9,647 nucleotides of DNA from CAIOTO01 sp040389165. GTDB taxonomy: Bacteria; Pseudomonadota; Alphaproteobacteria; Paracaedibacterales; CAIOTO01. The DNA is taken from contig JAZKAK010000010.1 in NCBI GenBank assembly GCA_040389165.1, forward strand, positions 1 through 9,647. Reading direction: 5' to 3'. Position 1 is the stretch's first letter, and the number at the start of each line of letters is the position of its first letter. The notes under the pieces are model-generated. The model made no database searches. It worked only from the letters and a program-made list of their open reading frames with translations, and was not told where the DNA came from. Shown here piece after piece: positions 1-6,840 of this stretch. Position numbers and translations under genes: made by a program.

Positions 1-20
1 CGCCTCCGCGGGAATGACAA
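1..20 (-). repeat. End fragment of a TTGTCATTCC-type palindromic repeat
   Basis: Read on the minus strand, the segment starts TTGTCATTCCCGCGGAGGCG. This is the typical end of a GC-rich palindromic intergenic repeat common in alphaproteobacterial genomes. Only one end lies in the window. It shares the initial TTGTCAT with the arms of the repeat at 594-724, so the two look like related families. Degenerate pieces such as 'gtgaca' and 'gtgacggg' continue to about position 48. Confidence 0.5.
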
Positions 21-61
21 GGGTGGAGTGACAAAAAGTGACGGGTAGCATGATTATCCAC

Positions 62-92
62 TTGAAATCAGCTATGTTTACATCCATATAAA
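62..92 (+). promoter_or_regulatory. Possible sigma-70 promoter for the small exported protein
   Basis: TTGAAA (62-67) is followed after 19 nt by TATAAA (87-92). The boxes are good but the spacer is 2 nt longer than ideal. Transcription would begin near 99, which suits translation from the ATG at 124 and leaves almost no leader for the ATG at 100. A competing pair, TTGACA (106-111) and TATTAA (129-134) with the ideal 17-nt spacing, lies inside the reading frame. Confidence 0.3.
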
Positions 93-99
93 TAATAGA

Positions 100-429
100 A
101 TGAATTTGACAAGCAAAGTACTTATGAGTATTAAATTTTATTTAATACTCATAATATCCACATTGACCTTAACGTCATATGGTTGCGCGACATTGGTTAG
201 CACAATTAACGACATGCATAACGATCGTCAAAATGTATATAATACTCGCGCTTTTGAAAAGTCACTTCCAATCAACACGTATACAGACAACAGTAATGCG
301 ATACTAAGCGACAAAAACAACGTTGATGTAAACCGCTCTGCATCTGCAGATGATAAAGAAAAAATTGCAAAAGCTGTTTTTGGTGCCGCATGGGCTGATT
401 TGACGGAGGAAGCTGCTGCTGCCAAATAG
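100..429 (+). CDS. Small exported protein, possible lipoprotein, unknown function
   Basis: This is a 109-aa reading frame that I do not recognise. The N-terminus has a short basic segment and then a hydrophobic stretch (about residues 11-26, FYLILIISTLTLTSYG) that ends at Cys29. This looks like a signal peptide, perhaps of lipoprotein type, although the SYGC box is a poor lipobox because it has Ser at -3. The mature part is hydrophilic and rich in Asn, Asp and Lys, and ends in a helical Ala/Glu-rich tail (AAWADLTEEAAAAK). No catalytic motif is visible. The start is uncertain: neither ATG 100 nor the in-frame ATG 124 (Met9) has a Shine-Dalgarno sequence, and ATG 124 lies in a strong hairpin. 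The residue after the Cys and the short charged remainder faintly recall entericidin-like small lipoproteins, but this is not a family assignment. The gene is isolated between repeats. The clear signal-like segment argues that the frame is real. Confidence 0.55.
   Translation: MNLTSKVLMSIKFYLILIISTLTLTSYGCATLVSTINDMHNDRQNVYNTRAFEKSLPINTYTDNSNAILSDKNNVDVNRSASADDKEKIAKAVFGAAWADLTEEAAAAK
122..154 (+). promoter_or_regulatory. Perfect 14-bp inverted repeat over the ATG-124 start region
   Basis: Arms 122-135 (TTATGAGTATTAAA) and 141-154 (TTTAATACTCATAA) are exact reverse complements around a 5-nt loop (TTTTA). In mRNA this would be an AU-rich hairpin that hides the ATG at 124. In DNA it is a dyad that covers the -10 box (129-134) of an embedded TTGACA-17-TATTAA pair, as a repressor site would. 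Which reading applies, if either, cannot be decided from sequence. Confidence 0.5.
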
Positions 430-593
430 TGTGTTTTTACACACCACGCGAATATCCATTGCCAATTAAGTGCACAATTGCTAAAGTAAACCGTGTTTAA
501 TGTAATATATGTTCTATTTTGATTAACGTCATTGTGAGAAACAGTAAATGACATGATTAAAATGATTTTTATGAAATATAGGCGATATACCAA
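430..593. other. Non-coding AT-rich spacer
   Basis: I see no gene here. A short hairpin begins at the stop codon of the preceding frame: GTGTGT (429-434), loop TTTT, ACACAC (439-444). No T-tract follows, so it is not a convincing intrinsic terminator. The rest is AT-rich with no clear promoter pair. The minus-strand reading frame crossing this stretch has no family resemblance and overlaps the small exported protein. Confidence 0.5.
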
Positions 594-724
594 TTGTCAT
601 CTTCGGACTTGATCCGAAGATCTCTGCACGTGGAAACGCATGCACGTTGTGGTCTGGTTATACAATTATCAACTATTTGCCTTTGAGACGTTATAGATCT
701 TCGGATCAAGTCCGAAGATGACAA
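594..724. repeat. MITE-like element with nested palindromic arms
   Basis: A 30-bp arm at 594-623 is an exact reverse complement of the arm at 695-724, across a 71-bp centre. Each arm is itself a hairpin: ATCTTCGGA, loop CTTGA, TCCGAAGAT. The element therefore has palindromes within a palindrome. The TTGTCATC ends are typical of intergenic repeats in alphaproteobacteria, often written with CCCGG in place of TTCGG. No target-site duplication is visible next to the arms and the centre carries no gene, so it would need a transposase in trans if it is mobile at all. Confidence 0.75.
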
Positions 725-727
725 AAA

Positions 728-839
728 GGGGAGTCCGAAGATGACAGAGTTTCGGAGTCGAGGATGACCAGGTTTCGGGATCCAAGGACGACAGAGTTTC
801 GGAGTCGAGGATGACAGAGTTTCGGAGTCGAGGATGACA
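728..839. repeat. Decayed tandem array of about 23-bp units
   Basis: Three nearly identical 23-bp units (747-769, 794-816, 817-839) read GAGTTTCGGAGTCGAGGATG followed by ACA, with the last base C in the first of them. A diverged 24-bp unit (770-793) sits between the first and second. A partial unit (728-746) precedes them and matches the right arm of the adjacent MITE-like element (GAGTCCGAAGATGACA). The array therefore probably grew from that arm by slippage or unequal exchange. It ends 45 bp before the ddl start codon. Confidence 0.75.
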
Positions 840-868
840 GATCAAAAATCAAAAACACCTACACCACG

Positions 869-874
869 TAAGGA
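869..874 (+). promoter_or_regulatory. Ribosome binding site of ddl
   Basis: TAAGGA lies 10 nt before ATG 885 and supports that start. No convincing promoter is visible between the tandem array and this site, so the operon promoter must lie in or upstream of the repeats. Confidence 0.6.
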
Positions 875-884
875 ATAATAAAAT

Positions 885-1805
885 ATGATTAAAAAAATTA
901 CGGTACTCATGGGTGGATGGTCTAACGAACGTGATGTGTCTCTCTCTTCAGGTGCAGGAACTGCAAAAACATTAAAAGATCTGGGCTACGCAGTAACAAC
1001 GCTCGATGTGAAACGTGATATAAATCACGTGGTCGAAGCATTGACGGCGGCAAAGCCAGACGTAGTCTTTAATGCACTCCACGGAACAGGCGGTGAAGAC
1101 GGCGTCATTCAAGGCGTACTTGATATGATGAAAATTCCGTATACCCATTCAGGTGTTACAGCGTCCGCTATAGCAATGGACAAAATACTATCTCGCTTGG
1201 TGTTTATACAGATAGGAATCCCTGTTCCAACGTATGCAGTTTTACCCTTTGATGAGTACAAAGACGGCGCAAAGCCATTTGACTATCCATACATCGCAAA
1301 GCCACTCAACGAAGGATCATCACGCGGCGTATCACTTGTTAAAAACGATGGTGATCGTGAAGAAAGCATTGCATCATGGACATTTGGCGCCCAGATTCTT
1401 TTAGAAGATTACATCCCAGGACGTGAAATTCAAATCGCCGTAATGGATGGCAAAGCAATTGGTGCGATTGAACTAAAACCACTCAGTGGCTTTTATGATT
1501 ATGAAGCCAAATATACAGATGGCAAGACGATGCATGTGATGCCGGCTCCGCTTGACGCCGATGATCAAACACTTATGTTCGATTATGCTGAAAAAGCCCA
1601 CACTGTATTGGGATGCAAAGGCGTTACTCGTGCTGATTTCCGCCTTGATGATTCCGTAACACCGCATCGTATTGCTTTGCTTGAAATCAACACACAGCCC
1701 GGCCTTACGCCTTTATCGCTTGTACCTGAAATTGCAGCCTACTACGGCATACCTTTCGGGGAACTTTTAACTAAAATGATCGAGCGTGCGGCATGCGCCA
1801 ATTAA
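885..1805 (+). CDS. ddl: D-alanine--D-alanine ligase
   Basis: This cytoplasmic ATP-grasp ligase joins two D-alanines with ATP hydrolysis to make the dipeptide that MurF adds to the peptidoglycan precursor. All family marks are present. N-terminal LMGGWSNERDVSL (8-20) contains Glu15. HGTGGEDG lies at 66-73, and AKPLNEGSSRGVS (138-150) contains the ATP-binding Lys and Ser. YDYEAKY (204-210) belongs to the loop that closes the active site. VTRADF (247-252) and LEINTQPGLT (266-275) carry the metal-binding Asp251, Glu267 and Asn269, and the SLVP motif (278-281) follows. The length of 306 aa is normal, and the LMGGWS opening is the alphaproteobacterial form. The first gene of a tight operon, it overlaps ftsQ by 13 nt. 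Unlike the usual dcw order, no murB lies just upstream; repeats take its place. I see no missing residue or frame damage. Confidence 0.96.
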   Translation: MIKKITVLMGGWSNERDVSLSSGAGTAKTLKDLGYAVTTLDVKRDINHVVEALTAAKPDVVFNALHGTGGEDGVIQGVLDMMKIPYTHSGVTASAIAMDKILSRLVFIQIGIPVPTYAVLPFDEYKDGAKPFDYPYIAKPLNEGSSRGVSLVKNDGDREESIASWTFGAQILLEDYIPGREIQIAVMDGKAIGAIELKPLSGFYDYEAKYTDGKTMHVMPAPLDADDQTLMFDYAEKAHTVLGCKGVTRADFRLDDSVTPHRIALLEINTQPGLTPLSLVPEIAAYYGIPFGELLTKMIERAACAN

Positions 1806-2746
1806 AAGCACCACATAGCGAAGGCACATCTGCCGAAAAACGCACGTCTCAAACATTGAAAAAGAAATCCTCTGTTTTCTCAAGTGCTTCTTTTTTAGAT
1901 CGATTTTCTTTTGCAAATGCAAAACCAAAACAAAACAGAACAGAACGCATTCGCGCACAACGAAATCGAAGCCACGTCCGCAGCTGGTTCATTGCAATTA
2001 GCCTGAGTGTTATCGGCCTAACGATAGCAATAAGCATTGCGCTTGGACTGCACCAGAAAATATACGACGCAACAAAAGAGAAATTAATTCATATCTCAGG
2101 CCATATCGGACTTGATGTACGAGACGTATTCGTAGAGGGGCGCAAAAACGCTTCACTCGACATCATTATGGCCGCAAGCCAGGTAACAACAAAAACCCCT
2201 ATTCTTGCGTATGATATCGATGCCATCTGCGCTAATTTACTTAAAATCGACTGGGTAAAAACAGCTACGGTACAACGCCGGCTGCCTAATCTACTTTATA
2301 TAAAGCTTGTGGAGCGTCAACCAATTGCACTTTGGCAACAAAAAGGGATTCATTATCTTGTCGATAATGATGGTGTTATTATTAAAAGTCCTGTTCTTGA
2401 ATCCTTTAAATCATTGCCAATTGTTGCAGGCGTTAATGCACCCGCACATACACCCAAATTACTTGCGTTATTAGAGCGCTTTATTACCGTTCGTAAACAT
2501 CTTAGCGCGATGATTCGTATTCGTGAACGACGATGGGATATAACACTTGATGGATCCATTAAGGTAAAACTACCAGAAGATGGCCTTGAAGATGCGCTTG
2601 CACGTCTTTCAATTTTATTGGATGAGCAAAAGATTACTCCAGGTGATGTGTTATCCGTTGATTTACGTATACCAAAACAAGTTATTATGAGGCTGACACC
2701 AGAAGCGGCTGTACGTGTAAAAATACGTGGCAGGGAAAAGGTTTAA
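1793..2746 (+). CDS. ftsQ: Cell division protein FtsQ
   Basis: FtsQ is a bitopic inner-membrane protein that links early and late divisome proteins, through FtsB and FtsL, at the septum. The 317-aa product has the family layout. It begins with a long basic cytoplasmic tail (1-63) rich in Lys, Arg and Ser, then one membrane helix (about 65-86). The periplasmic POTRA domain (about 100-175) includes GHIGLDVRDVFVEG and WVKTATVQRRLPNLLYIKLVERQP. It is followed by WQQKGIHYLVDNDGVII (181-197) and the beta domain to about residue 310. ATG 1793 overlaps the end of ddl and has no good Shine-Dalgarno, which suggests translational coupling. No other in-frame Met precedes the membrane helix. In most alphaproteobacteria ftsA and ftsZ follow; here ruvB follows 1 nt after the stop. 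The assignment rests on domain pattern and on the ddl neighbour. Confidence 0.9.
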   Translation: MRQLKAPHSEGTSAEKRTSQTLKKKSSVFSSASFLDRFSFANAKPKQNRTERIRAQRNRSHVRSWFIAISLSVIGLTIAISIALGLHQKIYDATKEKLIHISGHIGLDVRDVFVEGRKNASLDIIMAASQVTTKTPILAYDIDAICANLLKIDWVKTATVQRRLPNLLYIKLVERQPIALWQQKGIHYLVDNDGVIIKSPVLESFKSLPIVAGVNAPAHTPKLLALLERFITVRKHLSAMIRIRERRWDITLDGSIKVKLPEDGLEDALARLSILLDEQKITPGDVLSVDLRIPKQVIMRLTPEAAVRVKIRGREKV

Positions 2747-2747
2747 T

Positions 2748-3794
2748 ATGAACTCTGTCTCTGAAGAACGTCTCATCGAAGGCACTGAAACCTTTGATGA
2801 TGTGGTTAGCGACTTAAAAGATCCTTCACTCAGACCACTTTCCCTTGCTGACTTTACTGGGCAAAAGATGGTGCGATCGAATCTTTCCGTGTTTATTCAA
2901 GCAGCGCGTGCGCGAAATGAATCACTTGATCACGTGCTGCTCTATGGGCCTCCGGGTCTTGGCAAAACAACACTTGCACAGATCATTGCCAAAGAGTTGA
3001 ATGTCGGATTTCGTGCGACATCAGGACCCGTTATTGCTAAAGCCGGCGATTTGGCCGCCGTGCTTACGAATCTGCAACCCAAAGATGTTCTGTTTATTGA
3101 TGAAATCCATCGCTTAAATCCTGCGATCGAGGAAATTTTATACCCCGCTATGGAGGATCGAAAACTCGACATCATGATTGGCGAAGGGCCATCGGCCAGG
3201 TCAATTCGCATTGATTTGCCCGAATTTACGCTTGTTGGCGCGACGACGCGATCTGGACTTTTGACACAGCCACTCCGGGAACGTTTTGGCATTCCACTAC
3301 GCCTAGAATTTTACGATCTTGTGGATTTAACCAAAATTGTACTGCGTGCAGCATCATTGCTTGAATGCCCAATGACGAACCAAGGCGCTGAAGAAATCGC
3401 GCGCAGAGCCCGTGGCACGCCGCGTATTGCCGGACGTTTGCTCCGCCGAGTGCGTGATTTTGCCAGCGTTGGAAACTTAGCAAACATTGATATTGATGTG
3501 GCTCAAAATGCACTAAACCGTCTGGATGTCGATCCGCTGGGACTTGATCAGCAAGACGTTCGGTTCTTGAAATTGCTCGTGAATTTTTACAAAGGCGGAC
3601 CTGTTGGCGTTGAAACGATCGCAGCGGCATTATCGGAACAACGTGACACCATCGAAGAAGTGATCGAACCGTATCTAATTCAACAAGGCCTGTTGCAGCG
3701 CACCCCACGCGGACGAATGTTGACCGATTTTGCGTATGATCATTTGGGGTTGGACCGACTAATGCAGGCGCCGAAACAACGAGAATTGTTTTAA
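2748..3794 (+). CDS. ruvB: Holliday junction branch migration ATPase RuvB
   Basis: RuvB is the hexameric AAA+ motor that, with RuvA, drives branch migration of Holliday junctions in recombination repair. I place the start at ATG 2748, giving 348 aa. AAAAGG at 2736-2741 is a suitable ribosome site, and the start is 1 nt after the ftsQ stop. A GTG at 2727 would add seven unconserved residues. Motifs: Walker A GPPGLGKTT (67-75), Walker B LFIDE (115-119), sensor 1 GATTRSG (164-170), arginine-finger region PLRERFG (175-181), sensor 2 GTPRIAGRLLRRVRDF (223-238), and the C-terminal winged helix with GGPVG (283-287) and RTPRGR (318-323). The protein is complete and canonical. ruvA and ruvC, which often precede ruvB, are not in the window. 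No terminator is apparent after the gene. Confidence 0.97.
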   Translation: MNSVSEERLIEGTETFDDVVSDLKDPSLRPLSLADFTGQKMVRSNLSVFIQAARARNESLDHVLLYGPPGLGKTTLAQIIAKELNVGFRATSGPVIAKAGDLAAVLTNLQPKDVLFIDEIHRLNPAIEEILYPAMEDRKLDIMIGEGPSARSIRIDLPEFTLVGATTRSGLLTQPLRERFGIPLRLEFYDLVDLTKIVLRAASLLECPMTNQGAEEIARRARGTPRIAGRLLRRVRDFASVGNLANIDIDVAQNALNRLDVDPLGLDQQDVRFLKLLVNFYKGGPVGVETIAAALSEQRDTIEEVIEPYLIQQGLLQRTPRGRMLTDFAYDHLGLDRLMQAPKQRELF

Positions 3795-3852
3795 CAGCAC
3801 GCCCGACTTAACGTCAGCATTTTGACCAGAATACATATTCACACGTTTATTA

Positions 3853-3881
3853 TTGACATCAATAAACACGAATTCTATTAT
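3853..3881 (+). promoter_or_regulatory. Near-consensus sigma-70 promoter for the solenoid protein
   Basis: TTGACA (3853-3858) matches the -35 box exactly. TATTAT (3876-3881) matches the -10 box at 5 of 6 positions, and the spacer is the ideal 17 nt. Initiation near 3888 would give a leader of about 26 nt. The -35 box lies in a dyad, TTATTG-ACAT-CAATAA (3850-3865), which could be an operator. Confidence 0.7.
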
Positions 3882-3913
3882 GCAAAATCAACGTTACACA
3901 AGATATACATAAC

Positions 3914-6739
3914 ATGATGAAATCTTTATTAAAATTAAGCGCAACTGCACTCATGCTGAGCTCAAGCAGCATTGTGCTGAATGCATCAACGCATGATGAA
4001 GCGACCCGCATTGAAGCTGTCACCAAAATTCAAAGATTCTATCTGGACAACAAACTCCGGCACATGATTGACAGCATTGATCATGAAAATGATCTTATTA
4101 CTTTTGGTGAAGCAGAGGTAAGGGCATTAAATGAACACAGTGATTTCAAAAGCATACTAACAGCTGCACTATTTTGCATGAATGAAAGCGAATCAGGTGC
4201 TGCTCAGGGTCATGGCGAATCAGAAACGATAGCAAAATATAAAGCCTATATCGACAGAGAAGTAACAAGCACACATCCGATTAGGCGGCAAATAGCTGCC
4301 ATCATAAAAGCTCAATTTGTTTCTGAGGATTCGGAAAAATTAAACATATTGCACACCTTATTACACGAAACGCTTCATTCAGCGTATCCATTTTTTCGGT
4401 GGTGGTCTTATGAGGAATTATCCGGTGCATACAAAGATTCTGGAGACAAGGAGCAAGCGTTGTCATATTTATCACAAGCGTTTAATTTACCAACAACCTA
4501 CCATGCTGACGCATACAATGCTCTGGCAGATTTTGATGGTTCAGAAGAATATATAGCTAAACGTCACTTTTACTTACAAAGAATTACAAAAATAGGAACG
4601 CCTAAGCAAAAAATAGAAGCATTGTTCGATATTGCTGATTTATACAACAATCAAAGCTCAGCATTTTACAGACCAATGGATGCGTTGAATATCTACGAAA
4701 CGCTTTTAAGTGATGCAACACTCAGTCCAGAAAAAAAGGATAGCGCTCATGTTGAGTTGGCTTATTTACTTAACGATGGTCCTGTTGGCATAAAAGATGA
4801 AGCCAGAGCAATTTCTATTTGTGAAGAAATTATATCCCGTAAAGAGACATGCGAAGTATGCCGCTATGCCAGCGCTACGTCACACCTTGTAAACTTTTAC
4901 CGAAGCAGCAATCCAACGAGGGCATTACACCTCGCACAGGAAGCCTTAGCTAATCAAGAACTTTCAAAGTTATCGCGAAAACGAATAGAAATAGCATTAG
5001 TTAATTTATATTACGCTGGACCCACAGATGTTCAAAACCATCAAGAAGCCTCGCGACTATTAGAAGATCATGTTAAAGATCCCATTAATAATACGGCCCG
5101 TTTAAGTGCTCTTTATCAATTAGCCAGTCTTTTGGCAAATGGAAATGCCGAAATAGAAAATACAAGAAGAGCAATCCAGATCTTTGAGGAGTTTCGCGGC
5201 ACGAACAGCTGTATAAAAAATAATAGCCTGCTACAATTAATTCGCCTTTATTCATCTGATCCAGTTTACAAAAGCCTAGCAGGGGAGGCCGTATGCCACC
5301 AAGAATTGCTGACTTTGCAAGCTAACACACCATTAGAACAAATTAAGTCTCTCGTTCGCTTGTTGACTATTTACACGACTGAAGGGGAAACATTAAATCC
5401 AGAAGAAGCAAGAGCTACGGCGCAACGACTTCTGAACCATCCTGCTACAGATCCGACTGCACGTTTGAATATGCAAACCACTTTATCAACGTTCTATCGT
5501 CAATATCCTGAGCACGCAATACCTGCTGAAATCATTCAGATAAACGAGGATCTTGCGCATAATCCAATGGCAAATCCGCAAGAAACATACAATGCACACA
5601 ATCGTTTGGGAGCGATCTACTTAGCACAACAAAATCTCGTTCAGGTTGTTGCTACATATGAGCACTGGCTAACACGTGCAGCAAATTTGGAACGTAACGA
5701 TGTTGTTCGTAGCTTTATCAATTTCCTTGAAAATAAAGCGCATGCAGCTGTGCAAAACCCTATACGTGTGACCGAGTTGCATGCTATTCTGTTGCAACCA
5801 CTTCCCCAAAACACAGATTTTATGACGACGACTGACGTGCATCATATACCTGGCGTGGTTGCTGGCTTTGGTGGAGCAGGATATATCGATCCATTCTTTT
5901 CGCCGGAAATGATTATAAACAGAAAAGCATCACTTCTTGCGTTAAGCGGAGATCTTTTTGATGAAATAAACTATCAGCAGAACTTGCAAACAACAATTAC
6001 AGATATCAAAGCAACAATTGCCGAATATGGCGCACGCGATACTGAATTTTCTGCTATAGCTTCAGTTGCCACAGAAATTTTTGAAACAGGAAACTCGCAT
6101 TCTGGTAGTTTTCGTTCTATCTGTAACGATACTGAATCTCTGTTTTCTTACTCTGATGACGGTATTGATAAAACAATGACCTACGGCGAGGCTTTAATTC
6201 GCATATGGACACGTATTACGTCGCATGAACTATCAACTGAAATAAAGAATTTATTTATCGTGCAACTTGCGGCAGCACGTGATCCGGATGGTCACATTGT
6301 TTGCCATCCCGGTAAATTTTCACGTCATTGTCAAGCACTAGAGGGTTATTTCAGCGACATACGCGCTGCAACCCTATCATTGCGCGATATCTTTACACAT
6401 TTTGCACAACAGGAACAAACAACCTTTGATGCATTACCCGAAGAAGATCCTTTAAAGGCATTAAAGGCCAAAATTGACGCTTTTAATGGTGATGAAGCAG
6501 CTGCGGGTGAATCAGCCGCACATGATTTGCCAATACCGACCTGGATAACACAACAGTATCATGCAAAATTCACAGCGCTATCAGGCGAAGAGCAAGAAAC
6601 GCTAAACACATATTTCGAAGAAATGGTCACACGATTTAAACAAAATCTATTACGCTCACGCGATGTGCTTTCCGAGGCAGAGCGCACGTTTGCACGCACT
6701 GAAACTGCTGGGTATTTAAACTTAGCGTTGTTTATGTAA
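3914..6739 (+). CDS. Large exported TPR-like solenoid protein, unknown function
   Basis: This is a 941-aa protein that I cannot assign to a named family. Residues 1-24 form a Sec signal peptide: basic start MMKSLLK, hydrophobic core, and a likely cut after LNA (22-24). From about 150 to 610 the chain is a series of amphipathic helix pairs with spacing roughly like TPR/Sel1 repeats. Examples are YEELSGAYKDSGDKEQALSY (166-185), ALFDIADLYN (236-245), HVELAYLLND (279-288) with ARAISICEEI (297-306), and LYQLASLLANG (400-410) with ARR-type RRAIQIFEEF (418-427). A Gly-rich patch follows (VVAGFGGAGYIDPFF, 648-662). The C-terminal region (about 690-930) looks helical and holds HIVCHPGKFSRHCQALEGYF (794-813), a Cys/His/Arg-rich segment. 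No membrane helix follows the signal peptide and no enzyme motif is obvious. The start has a weak ribosome site but a strong promoter. TPR-type scaffolds mediate protein binding, so a periplasmic or secreted binding role is an inference. Confidence 0.85.
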   Translation: MMKSLLKLSATALMLSSSSIVLNASTHDEATRIEAVTKIQRFYLDNKLRHMIDSIDHENDLITFGEAEVRALNEHSDFKSILTAALFCMNESESGAAQGHGESETIAKYKAYIDREVTSTHPIRRQIAAIIKAQFVSEDSEKLNILHTLLHETLHSAYPFFRWWSYEELSGAYKDSGDKEQALSYLSQAFNLPTTYHADAYNALADFDGSEEYIAKRHFYLQRITKIGTPKQKIEALFDIADLYNNQSSAFYRPMDALNIYETLLSDATLSPEKKDSAHVELAYLLNDGPVGIKDEARAISICEEIISRKETCEVCRYASATSHLVNFYRSSNPTRALHLAQEALANQELSKLSRKRIEIALVNLYYAGPTDVQNHQEASRLLEDHVKDPINNTARLSALYQLASLLANGNAEIENTRRAIQIFEEFRGTNSCIKNNSLLQLIRLYSSDPVYKSLAGEAVCHQELLTLQANTPLEQIKSLVRLLTIYTTEGETLNPEEARATAQRLLNHPATDPTARLNMQTTLSTFYRQYPEHAIPAEIIQINEDLAHNPMANPQETYNAHNRLGAIYLAQQNLVQVVATYEHWLTRAANLERNDVVRSFINFLENKAHAAVQNPIRVTELHAILLQPLPQNTDFMTTTDVHHIPGVVAGFGGAGYIDPFFSPEMIINRKASLLALSGDLFDEINYQQNLQTTITDIKATIAEYGARDTEFSAIASVATEIFETGNSHSGSFRSICNDTESLFSYSDDGIDKTMTYGEALIRIWTRITSHELSTEIKNLFIVQLAAARDPDGHIVCHPGKFSRHCQALEGYFSDIRAATLSLRDIFTHFAQQEQTTFDALPEEDPLKALKAKIDAFNGDEAAAGESAAHDLPIPTWITQQYHAKFTALSGEEQETLNTYFEEMVTRFKQNLLRSRDVLSEAERTFARTETAGYLNLALFM

Positions 6740-6747
6740 TTAGCGGG

Positions 6748-6793
6748 AAAAAAGGTGGCAATTCCGAGCATATGCATGCTGTGATTGCCACTT
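6748..6793 (-). terminator. Rho-independent terminator of ccmF
   Basis: GTGGCAAT (6755-6762) pairs with ATTGCCAC (6784-6791), and an inner stem AGCAT/ATGCT (6767-6771 with 6776-6780) extends the hairpin. On the minus strand the stem is followed by CC and six T (6753-6748), the classic form. It lies about 48 nt past the ccmF stop. On the plus strand no T-run follows, so it would serve the preceding solenoid gene poorly. Confidence 0.75.
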
Positions 6794-6840
6794 CACATGT
6801 ACAAACGTTCAATCACAAAAAAGTCATCCTAAAATCACCG

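Noticed and set aside
429..444. Intrinsic terminator after the small exported protein
   Set aside because: The 6-bp stem GTGTGT/ACACAC is weak and is not followed by a T-tract.
228..593. Minus-strand 121-codon frame opposite the small exported protein
   Set aside because: It covers most of the better-supported plus-strand frame, has no recognisable domain and no ribosome site, and looks like an antisense by-product.
728..839. CRISPR-like array of 23-bp repeats
   Set aside because: The units abut each other with no unique spacers and resemble the neighbouring palindromic element. No cas gene is present.
2727..2747. GTG start for ruvB, seven codons upstream
   Set aside because: It lies within ftsQ and adds residues outside the conserved RuvB core. 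ATG 2748 has a well-placed AAAAGG and 1-nt spacing from the ftsQ stop.
3226..3708. Minus-strand 160-codon frame inside ruvB
   Set aside because: It is a shadow of the highly conserved ruvB coding sequence, with no family features of its own.
6754..6800. Plus-strand terminator for the solenoid protein gene
   Set aside because: The hairpin is followed by TTCACATG rather than a T-run on this strand. The T-tract exists only in the minus orientation.
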